From Myxococcales bacterium (GTDB lineage: Bacteria; Pseudomonadota; Gammaproteobacteria; DSM-16500), in contig CAJCIZ010000007.1 of NCBI GenBank assembly GCA_903970525.1, forward strand, positions 1 through 46,867: a stretch of 46,867 bases of DNA. The letters run 5' to 3'. Under the pieces are notes generated by a model. That model did not search any database. It had not been told where the DNA came from and saw only the letters and a program-made list of their open reading frames with translations. Positions 17,999 through 28,784 of this stretch are shown here, one piece after another. The first letter of the stretch is position 1. Each line of letters opens with the position of its first letter. A program made the translations under genes and the position numbers.

Positions 17999-18772
17999 TT
18001 ATTTCATTTTTTTCATGAGAGCTGTATCGGTTTGAGCGGGGGATTGCAAATGCTTTATTCGCTGTTCAAAATCTTGTAGTCTACGCTGAATATCGTTCTT
18101 GATGATGACATCGACAGCCGGTAATGTATTAAGATTTTCACTGAATGGCTTGTTTGTTTTAGGGCAAGTGGTATTGTTATCTCGGAATGCGGCTACGATA
18201 AATTTCTTATTATAAGTCACACCTGTACTCATTGTAATAGGAATATCCATCAGATGCTTAGGCTTTGTTCCTGGACATTGAAATTTTTCTTCAAAAACTG
18301 TCATGTCTTTTGTCAATTGTTGAATCTCCATGCTTTCCTTTGCTTCATTCTGTAGCGCCAAGAGATTTTCTTTTATTTTCGCTAAGCGTTGAGAAAATCC
18401 TGTATTGGTTTCAATGTCGCTGTGATCTTGAGGCGCATTTTGTCGTTGAGCGGGAGAGCGCTTGTGACGATACTGTAGCGCTTGAAAAAGTAAAAACATT
18501 GCAGGAATCACGATAGCAAAATACAGCACGCCATTTTTAAATGATTGATTCGAATTTTCATGACATTCATCTACCAAGTATTTATAGATACAGCGAATGA
18601 AGCTATCGTCCTGCGGAGCATCTGCGCTAACATATATTGCCAACGTGTTTATGATAGGCGCTCCTCGGCCAGGCGCAATTTTGCGTGAGCAAAAGCCATC
18701 TACTTTTGTATAAGTATCTTGCGTAGGTTCTATAACCTTTGCTTCGCATATCCCATTTTCTAACATTGTCAT
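17999..18772 (-). CDS. Second U-box protein, paralogue of the neighbour, probably lacking its true N-terminus
   Basis: 257 residues from the first available ATG. A partial outer domain (1-72) with Cys61 and Cys70 is followed by a membrane helix (80-99), a coiled-coil-like stretch (127-165) and a U-box-like domain (166-232) with IPITMSTGVTYNKKF (178-191) and CPKTNKPF (203-210). It matches the downstream protein along its length: EEKFQC/EEKYTC, the shared MSTG, CPK, and F-x-x-C...C before the helix. The similarity continues upstream of the ATG in the same frame (SGTSLIVKTYLRTQEI against HSYLITTSLDTQYI), yet no start codon or ribosome-binding site is there. The real gene probably begins in the 98-codon ORF upstream and is split by a frameshift at 18872-18876. 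Whether the remaining piece is made is unknown. Confidence 0.6.
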   Translation of the reverse strand: MTMLENGICEAKVIEPTQDTYTKVDGFCSRKIAPGRGAPIINTLAIYVSADAPQDDSFIRCIYKYLVDECHENSNQSFKNGVLYFAIVIPAMFLLFQALQYRHKRSPAQRQNAPQDHSDIETNTGFSQRLAKIKENLLALQNEAKESMEIQQLTKDMTVFEEKFQCPGTKPKHLMDIPITMSTGVTYNKKFIVAAFRDNNTTCPKTNKPFSENLNTLPAVDVIIKNDIQRRLQDFEQRIKHLQSPAQTDTALMKKMK

Positions 18773-18864
18773 TATTTCTTGGGTGCGAAGATAGGTTTTA
18801 ACAATCAGCGAAGTCCCTGAAGTATGCGTAATAGAAATATTTTTTGCTTCTGGAAAGGCTTGGA

Positions 18865-19161
18865 CTATTTCAAAAAGAATTCATAGGTATGTTTAGTGTT
18901 GTCAGGTCCTTGTGAACGATAATCTTTGTGAACAACATTATCGTAACTATACCCAATAGACTCTTTTTCTTCATTTGTAAAAAGCAAATGATTTGCTGCA
19001 ATAACATCACCTGATCTCTTCTGAATCGCAAAAGACATCACAGCATCATCAGGATAACCAAATCGTGCCGCTATGCCTTCTCTCGAATACGTCTGATAGG
19101 TATCTTTCGGACCGCCTGTTCTGAATGGGCAATGTTCTTCATGGCATTGCTTTTTCCTCAT
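18865..19161 (-). CDS. 98-codon ORF, probable N-terminal part of the split second U-box gene
   Basis: Unrecognised protein beginning MRKKQCHEEHCPF and ending HTYEFFLK, soluble in appearance, with no signal peptide or membrane helix. There is no ribosome-binding site before the ATG, and it follows the preceding ORF by 11 bases. Its stop (18865-18867) comes just after a run of five T (minus strand; 18872-18876). Adding one T there would carry the frame directly into FEIVQAFPEAKN... and then the U-box ORF, giving a fusion of about 390 residues. The sequence TTC TTT TTG could also allow a -1 ribosomal slip. Function unknown. Confidence 0.45.
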   Translation of the reverse strand: MRKKQCHEEHCPFRTGGPKDTYQTYSREGIAARFGYPDDAVMSFAIQKRSGDVIAANHLLFTNEEKESIGYSYDNVVHKDYRSQGPDNTKHTYEFFLK

Positions 19162-19172
19162 TGTTTGGTTTG

Positions 19173-19649
19173 TTATAACGTATTATGTCTGTATTGACGG
19201 GGTGTTTCTTCGACTGGCTCATCTTGGTTTTTAGTATTCGGTCTATAAATTAATTCACTTTCATATGTGCTAGGATCATTTGGATCATAGGTATTTGGAT
19301 TGTAGCGCCTGTTTTCTTGGCGCGTATAACCATCAGGGATACCATGTAAATTATTACGCAATTCATTTTTGTATTGTTCGTTCTCTTCGCCACAAACTTG
19401 AGTTGCCATGAGAGAATTCTTTGGATCTATCACACCGCCAACACTTTTAATGACAAAATGGCAGCCGTCTGCGGCTTCCATATATTTATCTAGTGGGAAT
19501 AAGCGCCCATGACCATACGGTGCTTTTTCAGCATTTATCAGCACACTCTTATCATTCAGCAGAAGATACAATACTAATAGACGTGAAGAATATTTTAATA
19601 ATGTTGATAAAAAATTAAAATTTGTTGCTTGATTGGGTGTGTGCGCCAT
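19173..19649 (-). CDS. Hypothetical protein with N-terminal hydrophobic segment and Asn/Pro/Tyr-rich tail
   Basis: 158 residues starting at the ATG at 19649, chosen because GGAGTAACTAAGACA places a GGAG site 11 bases upstream and the start follows the previous stop directly; the frame is open further upstream within the preceding gene. Residues ~17-31 (LKYSSRLLVLYLLL) are a signal-peptide or anchor-like segment. The middle has two cysteines (DGCHF, TQVCG). The last ~50 residues are low-complexity, rich in Asn, Pro, Tyr and charged residues (RRYNPNTYDPNDPSTY). No family recognised. It lies inside the U-box cluster and is probably co-transcribed. Confidence 0.5.
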   Translation of the reverse strand: MAHTPNQATNFNFLSTLLKYSSRLLVLYLLLNDKSVLINAEKAPYGHGRLFPLDKYMEAADGCHFVIKSVGGVIDPKNSLMATQVCGEENEQYKNELRNNLHGIPDGYTRQENRRYNPNTYDPNDPSTYESELIYRPNTKNQDEPVEETPRQYRHNTL

Positions 19650-19657
19650 TGTCTTAG

Positions 19658-20479
19658 TTACTCCGCGTGTTGATGTAATCCAGGTATTCGATTTTGTTGT
19701 TGTGGTGCTTGATTTTGTATCCCAAAAAATTTTTTCGCACAAAAAATTCCTATCGCTACCAAAACAACACTATTAAATGAACCGAAGCTATTTCTATAAT
19801 TATTAATAGAATTTGATTCTTTAATAGTATCCTGAAGAACTCGACAAGAAAAATCTGGCTGATCCAACAATCCTTGGCCATCATTATCATGTGTAAACGT
19901 TACATTACGATTGAGTGCACTAGAGAGAAATTCATATGTGTTTTTTGGTGACTCGGATTTTTCTTCTTGGTTAGCGATGCGATTTTTCCATGCTTTTTTT
20001 GCTTTTTCATACATTGTTTTAGTAATAAGTGGCGTAGTCTCATCATAGGGTTTCAAGAAGAACGTAGACATTTGCTTAATGTAATAACCTAATGCAGTCG
20101 TGACCGCTTGGCGTAGAGGACGATATTGATGTCTTAATGCTTTGTCCGATTGAAATTTTATTATAAAACTTAAGAACTCATTCACATGCTCTTTGCTGAC
20201 ATTAACAGGTTTATTATTTTCTTTAAATGTCACAAAGGTGGGACGCGTGCCACTTAATTGTGGCGTAAAATAAGGTCTATTATCATTGACTGCCTGCAGT
20301 TTATGATGCGCATTGAATGCATCGATTAAACCCCACACTGTTTCTTTATACTGATTATCACTATATAACATGATACCCGTGTCTGTGATTTCAATATGTG
20401 GAATTAAAACTTTAGCTTTGCAAGCACTGACAGCGACGCCATCAATGGTTTTAGTTAATTGAGCAATGCCGCTTTTCAT
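19658..20479 (-). CDS. Hypothetical C-terminally anchored protein, relative of the U-box proteins without the U-box
   Basis: 273 residues; first gene of the cluster, with an AGGA ribosome-binding site seven bases upstream and a strong promoter (20521-20549). The N-terminal ~230 residues are predicted soluble and unrecognised. Near the end come FSCRVLQDTIKESNSINN, a membrane helix (~236-254, FNSVVLVAIGIFCAKKFF) and a short tail, QNQAPQQQNR. The two U-box proteins have the same order at their anchors: F-x-C, ~10 residues, Asn-rich turn, helix, then a Gln/Pro-rich stretch (QYRHKRSPAQRQNAPQ). An earlier segment (HIEITDTGIMLYSD...) may also align with them. I infer a shared module with loss, or never gain, of the U-box. 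Confidence 0.6.
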   Translation of the reverse strand: MKSGIAQLTKTIDGVAVSACKAKVLIPHIEITDTGIMLYSDNQYKETVWGLIDAFNAHHKLQAVNDNRPYFTPQLSGTRPTFVTFKENNKPVNVSKEHVNEFLSFIIKFQSDKALRHQYRPLRQAVTTALGYYIKQMSTFFLKPYDETTPLITKTMYEKAKKAWKNRIANQEEKSESPKNTYEFLSSALNRNVTFTHDNDGQGLLDQPDFSCRVLQDTIKESNSINNYRNSFGSFNSVVLVAIGIFCAKKFFGIQNQAPQQQNRIPGLHQHAE

Positions 20480-20520
20480 CTTGTTTTCCTGCTATGGGCT
20501 TGGGTCAATGTTGATGCGCA

Positions 20521-20554
20521 ATTATATAGGAGTGGTAATATTTGTGCAAATATT
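20521..20554 (-). promoter_or_regulatory. Promoter of the U-box cluster with an 18-bp inverted-repeat operator candidate
   Basis: Minus strand: TTGCAC (20544-20549, 5 of 6 to consensus), exactly 17 bases, then a perfect TATAAT (20521-20526). The ATG at 20479 is about 40 bases downstream. The perfect inverted repeat AATATTTGTGCAAATATT (arms of eight, two-base centre; 20537-20554) covers the -35 box, a usual place for a repressor or an activator site. Confidence 0.65.
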
Positions 20555-20565
20555 GATTGGGTCTC

Positions 20566-20620
20566 CCCTCTCCCACTGATAACTCAATGATTATTCTAAT
20601 GTTTTGTTGATGGGAGAGGG
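20566..20620. repeat. R1-like inverted repeat with a 35-base loop
   Basis: CCCTCTCCCA (20566-20575) and its exact complement TGGGAGAGGG (20611-20620) flank 35 AT-rich bases. The arms resemble the R1 palindrome at 3971-4001, as if a short sequence had been inserted in the loop. It sits in the 253-base gap between the U-box cluster and ligA. Confidence 0.65.
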
Positions 20621-20626
20621 CTAAAT

Positions 20627-20721
20627 CTACTGTCATTGCGAGCGTAGTGAAGCAATCCAGTTTTCTATGGTCTTGCGGGATTGAAAGCTGGATTACTTCG
20701 CTACGCTCGCAATGACGGTAG
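20627..20721. repeat. Large palindromic element, family R2, copy 1
   Basis: Two 34-base arms (20627-20660 and 20688-20721) beginning GTCATTGCGAGCG inside, differing at three positions, around a 27-base centre. It begins 11 bases past the ligA stop, so in ligA mRNA it would form a long hairpin. A second copy lies at 31552-31655. The arm sequence resembles interspersed repeats seen in many bacterial genomes; no coding capacity. Confidence 0.85.
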
Positions 20722-20732
20722 CTGTAGAAAAC

Positions 20733-23425
<2,693 letters not shown>

Positions 23426-23440
23426 GGTCTTTTCTCCTTT

Positions 23441-26400
23441 CTATGCGCCTGCTAATGTAATAGCTTCTTCTACATTAACAGTCACTAATCGTGACACCCC
23501 TGGCTCATGCATCGTCACACCCACCAAGTGCTTAGCCATTTCAATCGCTAATTTATTATGACTGATGAAAATAAATTGCGTCTTTTCCGACATATTCTTC
23601 ACCAACTGGCAGAAGCGACCAATGTTCGCATCATCCAGCGGTGCGTCAACTTCATCGAGCAGACAGAATGGCGCGGGATTCAAGTGGAAGATGGAAAACA
23701 CTAGCGCGATAGCGGTTAATGCTTTTTCACCACCTGATAATAAATGAATTGTGCTATTACGTTTGCCGGGTGGGCATGCCATAACAGTCACACCAGCATC
23801 TAATAAATTATCACCGGTTAGTTCTAAATACGCATGACCGCCTGCAAAAACCGTAGGGAATAATTCTTTAAAGCGATCATTCACTTTATCAAAGGTTTCT
23901 TTGAAACGTGCGCGGGTTTCTCTATCAATTTTTGCGATAGCATTTTCTAAGGTATTCAAGCCATCAGTCAAATCATCATTTTGCTTATCTAAGTATTCTT
24001 TACGTTCTGAACACGTTGCGAATTCTTCAATCGCAACCAAGTTGATAGGCCCTAAACGCGTAATACGTGTGGTGATTTGTTCTAATTGCGCATGCCAGAG
24101 TTCTGCTGTGGCTTCTTCTGGGATGCCTTGCAGCAATTCTTGTAGGACTACACCCATTTCACTAATTTGTTCTAAAAAGCCTTCAGATTTGACTTTTAAA
24201 ACCTGACATTCTAAGCGTAAAGATTCCAATCCATCACGAAATCTACTCATATCGCGCTCTAGCGATTGACGACGATTTTCGAGTGAACGTAATTCTTGTT
24301 CTAACAATTCCATGGTAGAGCGAGCAGTGTTGAGTTGTGACTCTACCCCTAAGTGTTGCTCTAATGAAATCGCTAATTCTTTTTCACGTTCTTCTATGGA
24401 TTCTGCTGAATCTAATTCATGTTGCAAGGTGGTTTTACGTTTTTCTAATGCCATCAATTGGGTCTTGATGTGCATCATGGTTTGCTTCAGCGCACCTTCT
24501 TGCGATTGCGTCGTTTGCGTACGAATCTGTAAATCAGACGCACGGTCTTTGGCATGGTTAATTTGATCTCGCGCTGTTTGTAAACGCGTGCGCGCTGACT
24601 CGCGTTCTTGCACCAATGATTCGCGCTTATCTGCTTGTTGTTCCAAATAAGTCATGGCTTTTTGCCAGGTCGAACGCGCGTCGGTCAATTCTGTTTGGGC
24701 TTGTTGGAATTGGGTGCCGCATTCTTCTAGTTCGTTGATGATTCTAGACGCTCGCGATTTCAAATCTGCTAAACGTTCACGTTTAACTTTTTCACGTGCT
24801 TGCAACTCAGTGGTTTGCGCATGCGATTGGTTCACTGTCGCTTGCAGTTGCTCACGTTGCAATTCAAGTTGCTCAAGATCTTCTTGTAGCGTTTGTAATT
24901 CTTGCTCTAAGGTTTCTTGCATTGCTTCTTGTTTTGCAATGTTTTGCGTTAATTGCTTTAATTCTTGCTCACGCTGGAAAACACCGGCAGCGGGATCTTC
25001 ATCACGATATAAACGCAACCAAGAAGAACTGACCCATGTGCCATCTGGCGTAATAACAGATTCATGCGCCGCTAAATTTGCGCATAAAGCCAATGCTTCA
25101 GATACTGTATTCGCGACATAAACACCAGACAATAAAGATTCTAGTGGCCATTTAGATTTGACTTTACTCAACAATGAAGTCGCAGCCGCACTGGAGGTTG
25201 CGCGTGAAGCTTGAGTAGAAAATACTAATAAGCTACCGTCATTAAATTCATCCGCTTTATTCGCAATCTCGGATAAATTATCCACACAAACTGATTGTAA
25301 AAAGGCGCCCAAGACTTTTTCTACTGCGCTTTCCCAACCTGCATCCACTTCTATGCCTTGTGCAAGACGGGGCTTTTTATCTAATTGATGTTGTGACAAC
25401 CATTGCACTAAACGATTATTGTTTTGACCCAAAGCTGTCTGTTGCAAAGCTTCTAATGACGCTTTTTGGCCGCGCATTTGTTGCAATTCACTACGCACTT
25501 GATCTAATTGCGTAGCATTTTTTTGTTGTTTCGTGTGCAACTCAGCAATGTCATCGCGAACTTGTCTTAATTGATCATTCTGAGTTTCTGTTAATTCGGA
25601 AGACGCTTGCAATTGTCTGCTGAAATCTTCCAATTCTTTTTCACTTTCGGAGAATTGAAATTTTTCTTGCTCTTGCGCCAAAGTGGCTTGACGTTGTTTA
25701 ATCGCCGCGAGTTTTTGTTCCAAATGTTGAATACGTGTTTGTTCAACTTGCGCTGATTGCGTCATTTCCGCAGCCAGTTGATTGAACTCATCCCAAGTCG
25801 ATTGCCAGTTTTGTGTTGCGTCTTCGGCTTCCGATAATTCGACCTTAGCTTTTTCTGTCGCTTGTAAAGCTTCTTCCAATTCAGGTGTTAATTGCGCGAT
25901 TTCTTCGGCTAATTCACATAACTGATCTTCCATGTCTTCCAGTTGTTGTGACGACGCTTGCCAATCACTTTCCACTTGCGCCAAATCGGATTGCCATTGT
26001 TGCTGACGTTCTTGATGATGACGAATATCTTGTTCCATGCGCGTGATATCATTGCCGGCAACATAATAGCGACGTTGCACTTCATGGAAACTCTCACTCG
26101 CTAAATGTAATTCTTCGCGCTTGGTCTCTAAGGTTAAATCAATTTCACCAAACTCTGCTTGGCGCGCTTCCACCGCGGTTTCTTGTTGCTGAACTTGCAG
26201 AGTGGTTTGAACGAGTTGGCTATCTAAATTGCGCCATTGAATGGCATACCATTGGGCGCGTATCGTGCGTTCTTCTTGCTTCAAGACTTTGTAACGTTCT
26301 GCCGCACTGGCTTGACGATTCAAGGTATTTAATTGTTTTTCTAATTCAGCGCGTAAATCACCTAAACGAGCTAAGTTTTCTTTGGTGTGTTTAATGCGGT

Positions 26401-26944
26401 TTTCCGTTTCACGACGGCGTTCTTTATATTTCGAAACCCCGGCGGCTTCTTCTAAATAATTTCGCATATCATCGGGTTTTGCTTCAATCACCCGTGAAAT
26501 CATGTTTTGGCCAATGATGGAATAGCTACGAGGGCCCAAACCAGTGCCTAAGAAGATATCCACGATATCGCGACGTCGGCAACGCGTGCCATTTAAGAAA
26601 TAAGCAGATTCACTCTCACGATTGATTTGGCGTCGGATGGAAATTTCAGCATAAGTGCTATATTCACCGCCAATTGTACCGTCCGAGTTATCAAATACGA
26701 GCTCAACGGAGGCTTGGCCGACAGGTTTACGGGTACTGGACCCATTGAAAATCACGTCGGTTAATAATTCACCACGCAGCTGTTTAGCGGAGCTTTCGCC
26801 CATTACCCATGAAATCGCATCGATAATATTCGATTTACCACACCCGTTTGGGCCGACGACGGCACACAAATCACTGGGCAATAGAACAGTAGTTGGATCT
26901 ACAAAGGATTTAAAACCTGAAAGCTTAATTTTGTTTAGCTGCAT
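23441..26944 (-). CDS. smc: Chromosome segregation protein SMC
   Basis: SMC ATPase organising the chromosome, usually with ScpA and ScpB. 1167 residues from ATG 26944: GAGG lies about 6 bases before it, while the upstream TTG at 26956 has no site of its own. Head halves: Walker A GPNGCGKS (31-38), signature LSGGEKALTAIAL and Walker B CLLDEVDAPLDDANI near the C-terminus. Two long coiled coils flank the hinge (~residues 500-660). The SMC/zipA/ligA order is conserved in Pseudomonas and Legionella-type genomes, which lack MukB. The apparent ORFs on the opposite strand here are coiled-coil codon shadows. Confidence 0.97.
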   Translation of the reverse strand: MQLNKIKLSGFKSFVDPTTVLLPSDLCAVVGPNGCGKSNIIDAISWVMGESSAKQLRGELLTDVIFNGSSTRKPVGQASVELVFDNSDGTIGGEYSTYAEISIRRQINRESESAYFLNGTRCRRRDIVDIFLGTGLGPRSYSIIGQNMISRVIEAKPDDMRNYLEEAAGVSKYKERRRETENRIKHTKENLARLGDLRAELEKQLNTLNRQASAAERYKVLKQEERTIRAQWYAIQWRNLDSQLVQTTLQVQQQETAVEARQAEFGEIDLTLETKREELHLASESFHEVQRRYYVAGNDITRMEQDIRHHQERQQQWQSDLAQVESDWQASSQQLEDMEDQLCELAEEIAQLTPELEEALQATEKAKVELSEAEDATQNWQSTWDEFNQLAAEMTQSAQVEQTRIQHLEQKLAAIKQRQATLAQEQEKFQFSESEKELEDFSRQLQASSELTETQNDQLRQVRDDIAELHTKQQKNATQLDQVRSELQQMRGQKASLEALQQTALGQNNNRLVQWLSQHQLDKKPRLAQGIEVDAGWESAVEKVLGAFLQSVCVDNLSEIANKADEFNDGSLLVFSTQASRATSSAAATSLLSKVKSKWPLESLLSGVYVANTVSEALALCANLAAHESVITPDGTWVSSSWLRLYRDEDPAAGVFQREQELKQLTQNIAKQEAMQETLEQELQTLQEDLEQLELQREQLQATVNQSHAQTTELQAREKVKRERLADLKSRASRIINELEECGTQFQQAQTELTDARSTWQKAMTYLEQQADKRESLVQERESARTRLQTARDQINHAKDRASDLQIRTQTTQSQEGALKQTMMHIKTQLMALEKRKTTLQHELDSAESIEEREKELAISLEQHLGVESQLNTARSTMELLEQELRSLENRRQSLERDMSRFRDGLESLRLECQVLKVKSEGFLEQISEMGVVLQELLQGIPEEATAELWHAQLEQITTRITRLGPINLVAIEEFATCSERKEYLDKQNDDLTDGLNTLENAIAKIDRETRARFKETFDKVNDRFKELFPTVFAGGHAYLELTGDNLLDAGVTVMACPPGKRNSTIHLLSGGEKALTAIALVFSIFHLNPAPFCLLDEVDAPLDDANIGRFCQLVKNMSEKTQFIFISHNKLAIEMAKHLVGVTMHEPGVSRLVTVNVEEAITLAGA

Positions 26945-27040
26945 AATTTTCCTCAATCACCCCATGCCCAGCATGGCACGGGATAGGTCACAATAAATTC
27001 AGTCTCGCTTAAGGTTAGCGTTTACCGTAAAAGCTGGTGT

Positions 27041-27069
27041 ATTATACCCATATCTTTCCCCTTCTGGAA
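27041..27069 (-). promoter_or_regulatory. Possible smc promoter
   Basis: A perfect TATAAT on the minus strand (27041-27046) lies about 95 bases upstream of the smc start. The hexamer 17 bases further (TTCCAG, 27064-27069) is a poor -35 match, so the call rests on the -10 box and the intergenic position between divergent genes. Confidence 0.35.
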
Positions 27070-27082
27070 TGAAAGGTATCCT

Positions 27083-28783
27083 ATGAAGCTTTGGCACAAC
27101 CCGTCCAAAAGCTCAGCCCCACCCAAACCTACCCTACCTGGGCAAGGGATATTCTATCTCATTGCAGCGTCTGGGATATTGATTTCTTTCATTCTTTGGT
27201 ATGCCATTGTGATGCAAACTCACACCAATCTCCGGCATATTATCCAACTACACGCAGAACACGTCGCAAATGACATCCATCTTCAATTTGAGGTAAGAAT
27301 ATCAGCTTTAAAACACCTGGCCAAGCACCTTGAAAAATCTCCTACTTATTCAGAGTGGGAATCTAACGTAAAAGAGTTATTGGAGAACTATTCCGGGCTT
27401 GAATCAGCCGCCTCGATAGATCCCTCTCTCAAGCCACATTGGATGTATCCGGATGGCAATCTAGCTGATCAAAACCTCTATTCTAATTTCTTGACCCAAT
27501 ATGCGACCACCTTAAAAGATCTCGTCCAACACCCGCAAATCTGGATAAGCCCGGGTGTGAAATCCGCGTCAGGCGAAGCGGTTGTCTTTATTGTTGTACC
27601 CGTCATCTCGGCTAACGCTATCCCACAGGGGTTCCTAGTTAGTATTGTGAGCTTGAAAAAAGTCTTTAATGAGCAATTCACTAGCCCGAATTATACGACT
27701 GACATTTATGATAATGGGCAAAAACTCTATGCTTTTGAGCCTAACCATCCATCCAATGTCCTTTCGCCTTCGGTCGAACCCTTGGCGCTCTATGGCGCGA
27801 ACTGGCAAATATTCGTCAAACCTAGCGAGACCCTAGTCAATAATGTGGAGAATTTCCTTCCCTACGTGACCCTGTTGCTTGGCATGTTCATTGGCGTGCT
27901 GCTGGCCATTTTATACCGCCTGGCGCAGTTGGTAACGCATCGTAGCCAATCTCTCAAAGTGACTAAGGATGAGTTAAATCGCCAAGTTGCTGAACGACAC
28001 CAGGCGGAAGCCTCTAAGCAGCAGTTAGAGAAAGCGCTGCTACAAGGACAGAAATTACAGGCTATCGGCACATTAGCGGGTGGTATTGCGCATGATTTCA
28101 ATAATATCTTATATGCCATTATGGGTTTTGCAGAAATGGCTCAAGAAGATATCGCAAAAGCAGGCGAACCCAACGAAAATTTGAAGAAAGTCTTAGAAGC
28201 CTCTCATCGAGGGCAAGAGATCATTTCTCGCATCTTGACCTTCGGCCGCCGCCATCACCCAGATTTTAGTCTGATTCAAGTGAGAGCGACCATAGACAAT
28301 GTACTGTCTTTGTTAAAACCGACCATTCCAGCCAGTGTGACCATTCGATTCATCGTTAACATTACAGGCGATTGCACTATCATGGGCAATCAAACACAAT
28401 TGCATCAAGTCATAGTGAATATTATCAATAATGCTGTGGATGCTATGGATGGTGAGGGAACAATTACAATAAAGCTTGATAGGGTCTCTGCTGACAATGC
28501 CTTGTTAAAACAATTTCCCGACGTTCACAGTACCAGCTATTGTAAAATTGAAATCAGTGATACAGGATATGGGATGGATCAAAGCACGATAGAACGCATC
28601 TTTGAACCCTTTTATACGACGAAAGAAGTCGGCAAAGGAACAGGATTAGGTTTAGCGACTGTGCATGCTATTATTAAAGAGCACCAAGGTGAAACATTGG
28701 TGACAAGCCAGATCGGTCATGGCTCTACATTTAGTTTATTTATACCAGAATACTCAACCGCGGAAAAAAATAGAGGGAAGTAA
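27083..28783 (+). CDS. Membrane sensor histidine kinase
   Basis: 566-residue two-component sensor. Membrane helix 23-45, a ~210-residue periplasmic sensor region (46-258, CHASE-like in layout but not assigned), membrane helix 260-280, and a coiled linker (290-325). The HisKA domain has the phosphoacceptor His337 in AGGIAHDFNNIL. The HATPase domain has N box NIINNAVDAM, G1 DTGYGM and G2 GKGTGLGLATV. The HDFNN type of H box puts it among the NtrB/HPK4-like kinases. The partner is almost surely the single-domain regulator that starts one base after its stop. The signal sensed is unknown. Confidence 0.9.
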   Translation: MKLWHNPSKSSAPPKPTLPGQGIFYLIAASGILISFILWYAIVMQTHTNLRHIIQLHAEHVANDIHLQFEVRISALKHLAKHLEKSPTYSEWESNVKELLENYSGLESAASIDPSLKPHWMYPDGNLADQNLYSNFLTQYATTLKDLVQHPQIWISPGVKSASGEAVVFIVVPVISANAIPQGFLVSIVSLKKVFNEQFTSPNYTTDIYDNGQKLYAFEPNHPSNVLSPSVEPLALYGANWQIFVKPSETLVNNVENFLPYVTLLLGMFIGVLLAILYRLAQLVTHRSQSLKVTKDELNRQVAERHQAEASKQQLEKALLQGQKLQAIGTLAGGIAHDFNNILYAIMGFAEMAQEDIAKAGEPNENLKKVLEASHRGQEIISRILTFGRRHHPDFSLIQVRATIDNVLSLLKPTIPASVTIRFIVNITGDCTIMGNQTQLHQVIVNIINNAVDAMDGEGTITIKLDRVSADNALLKQFPDVHSTSYCKIEISDTGYGMDQSTIERIFEPFYTTKEVGKGTGLGLATVHAIIKEHQGETLVTSQIGHGSTFSLFIPEYSTAEKNRGK

Positions 28784-28784
28784 C

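Noticed and set aside
18872-18885. Programmed -1 frameshift as the sole explanation for the split U-box gene
   Set aside because: TTC TTT TTG is only a partial slippery match (C before TTT TTG) and no following stem-loop was recognised; kept only as an alternative to mutation.
20627-20721. CRISPR repeat or tRNA-like structure
   Set aside because: There is one inverted pair with no regular spacers, and no cloverleaf or CCA end; it matches the R2 palindrome at 31552-31655 instead.
24312-25121. Long plus-strand frames opposite smc
   Set aside because: They are Ser/Cys-rich shadows of the coiled-coil codons of smc on the other strand.
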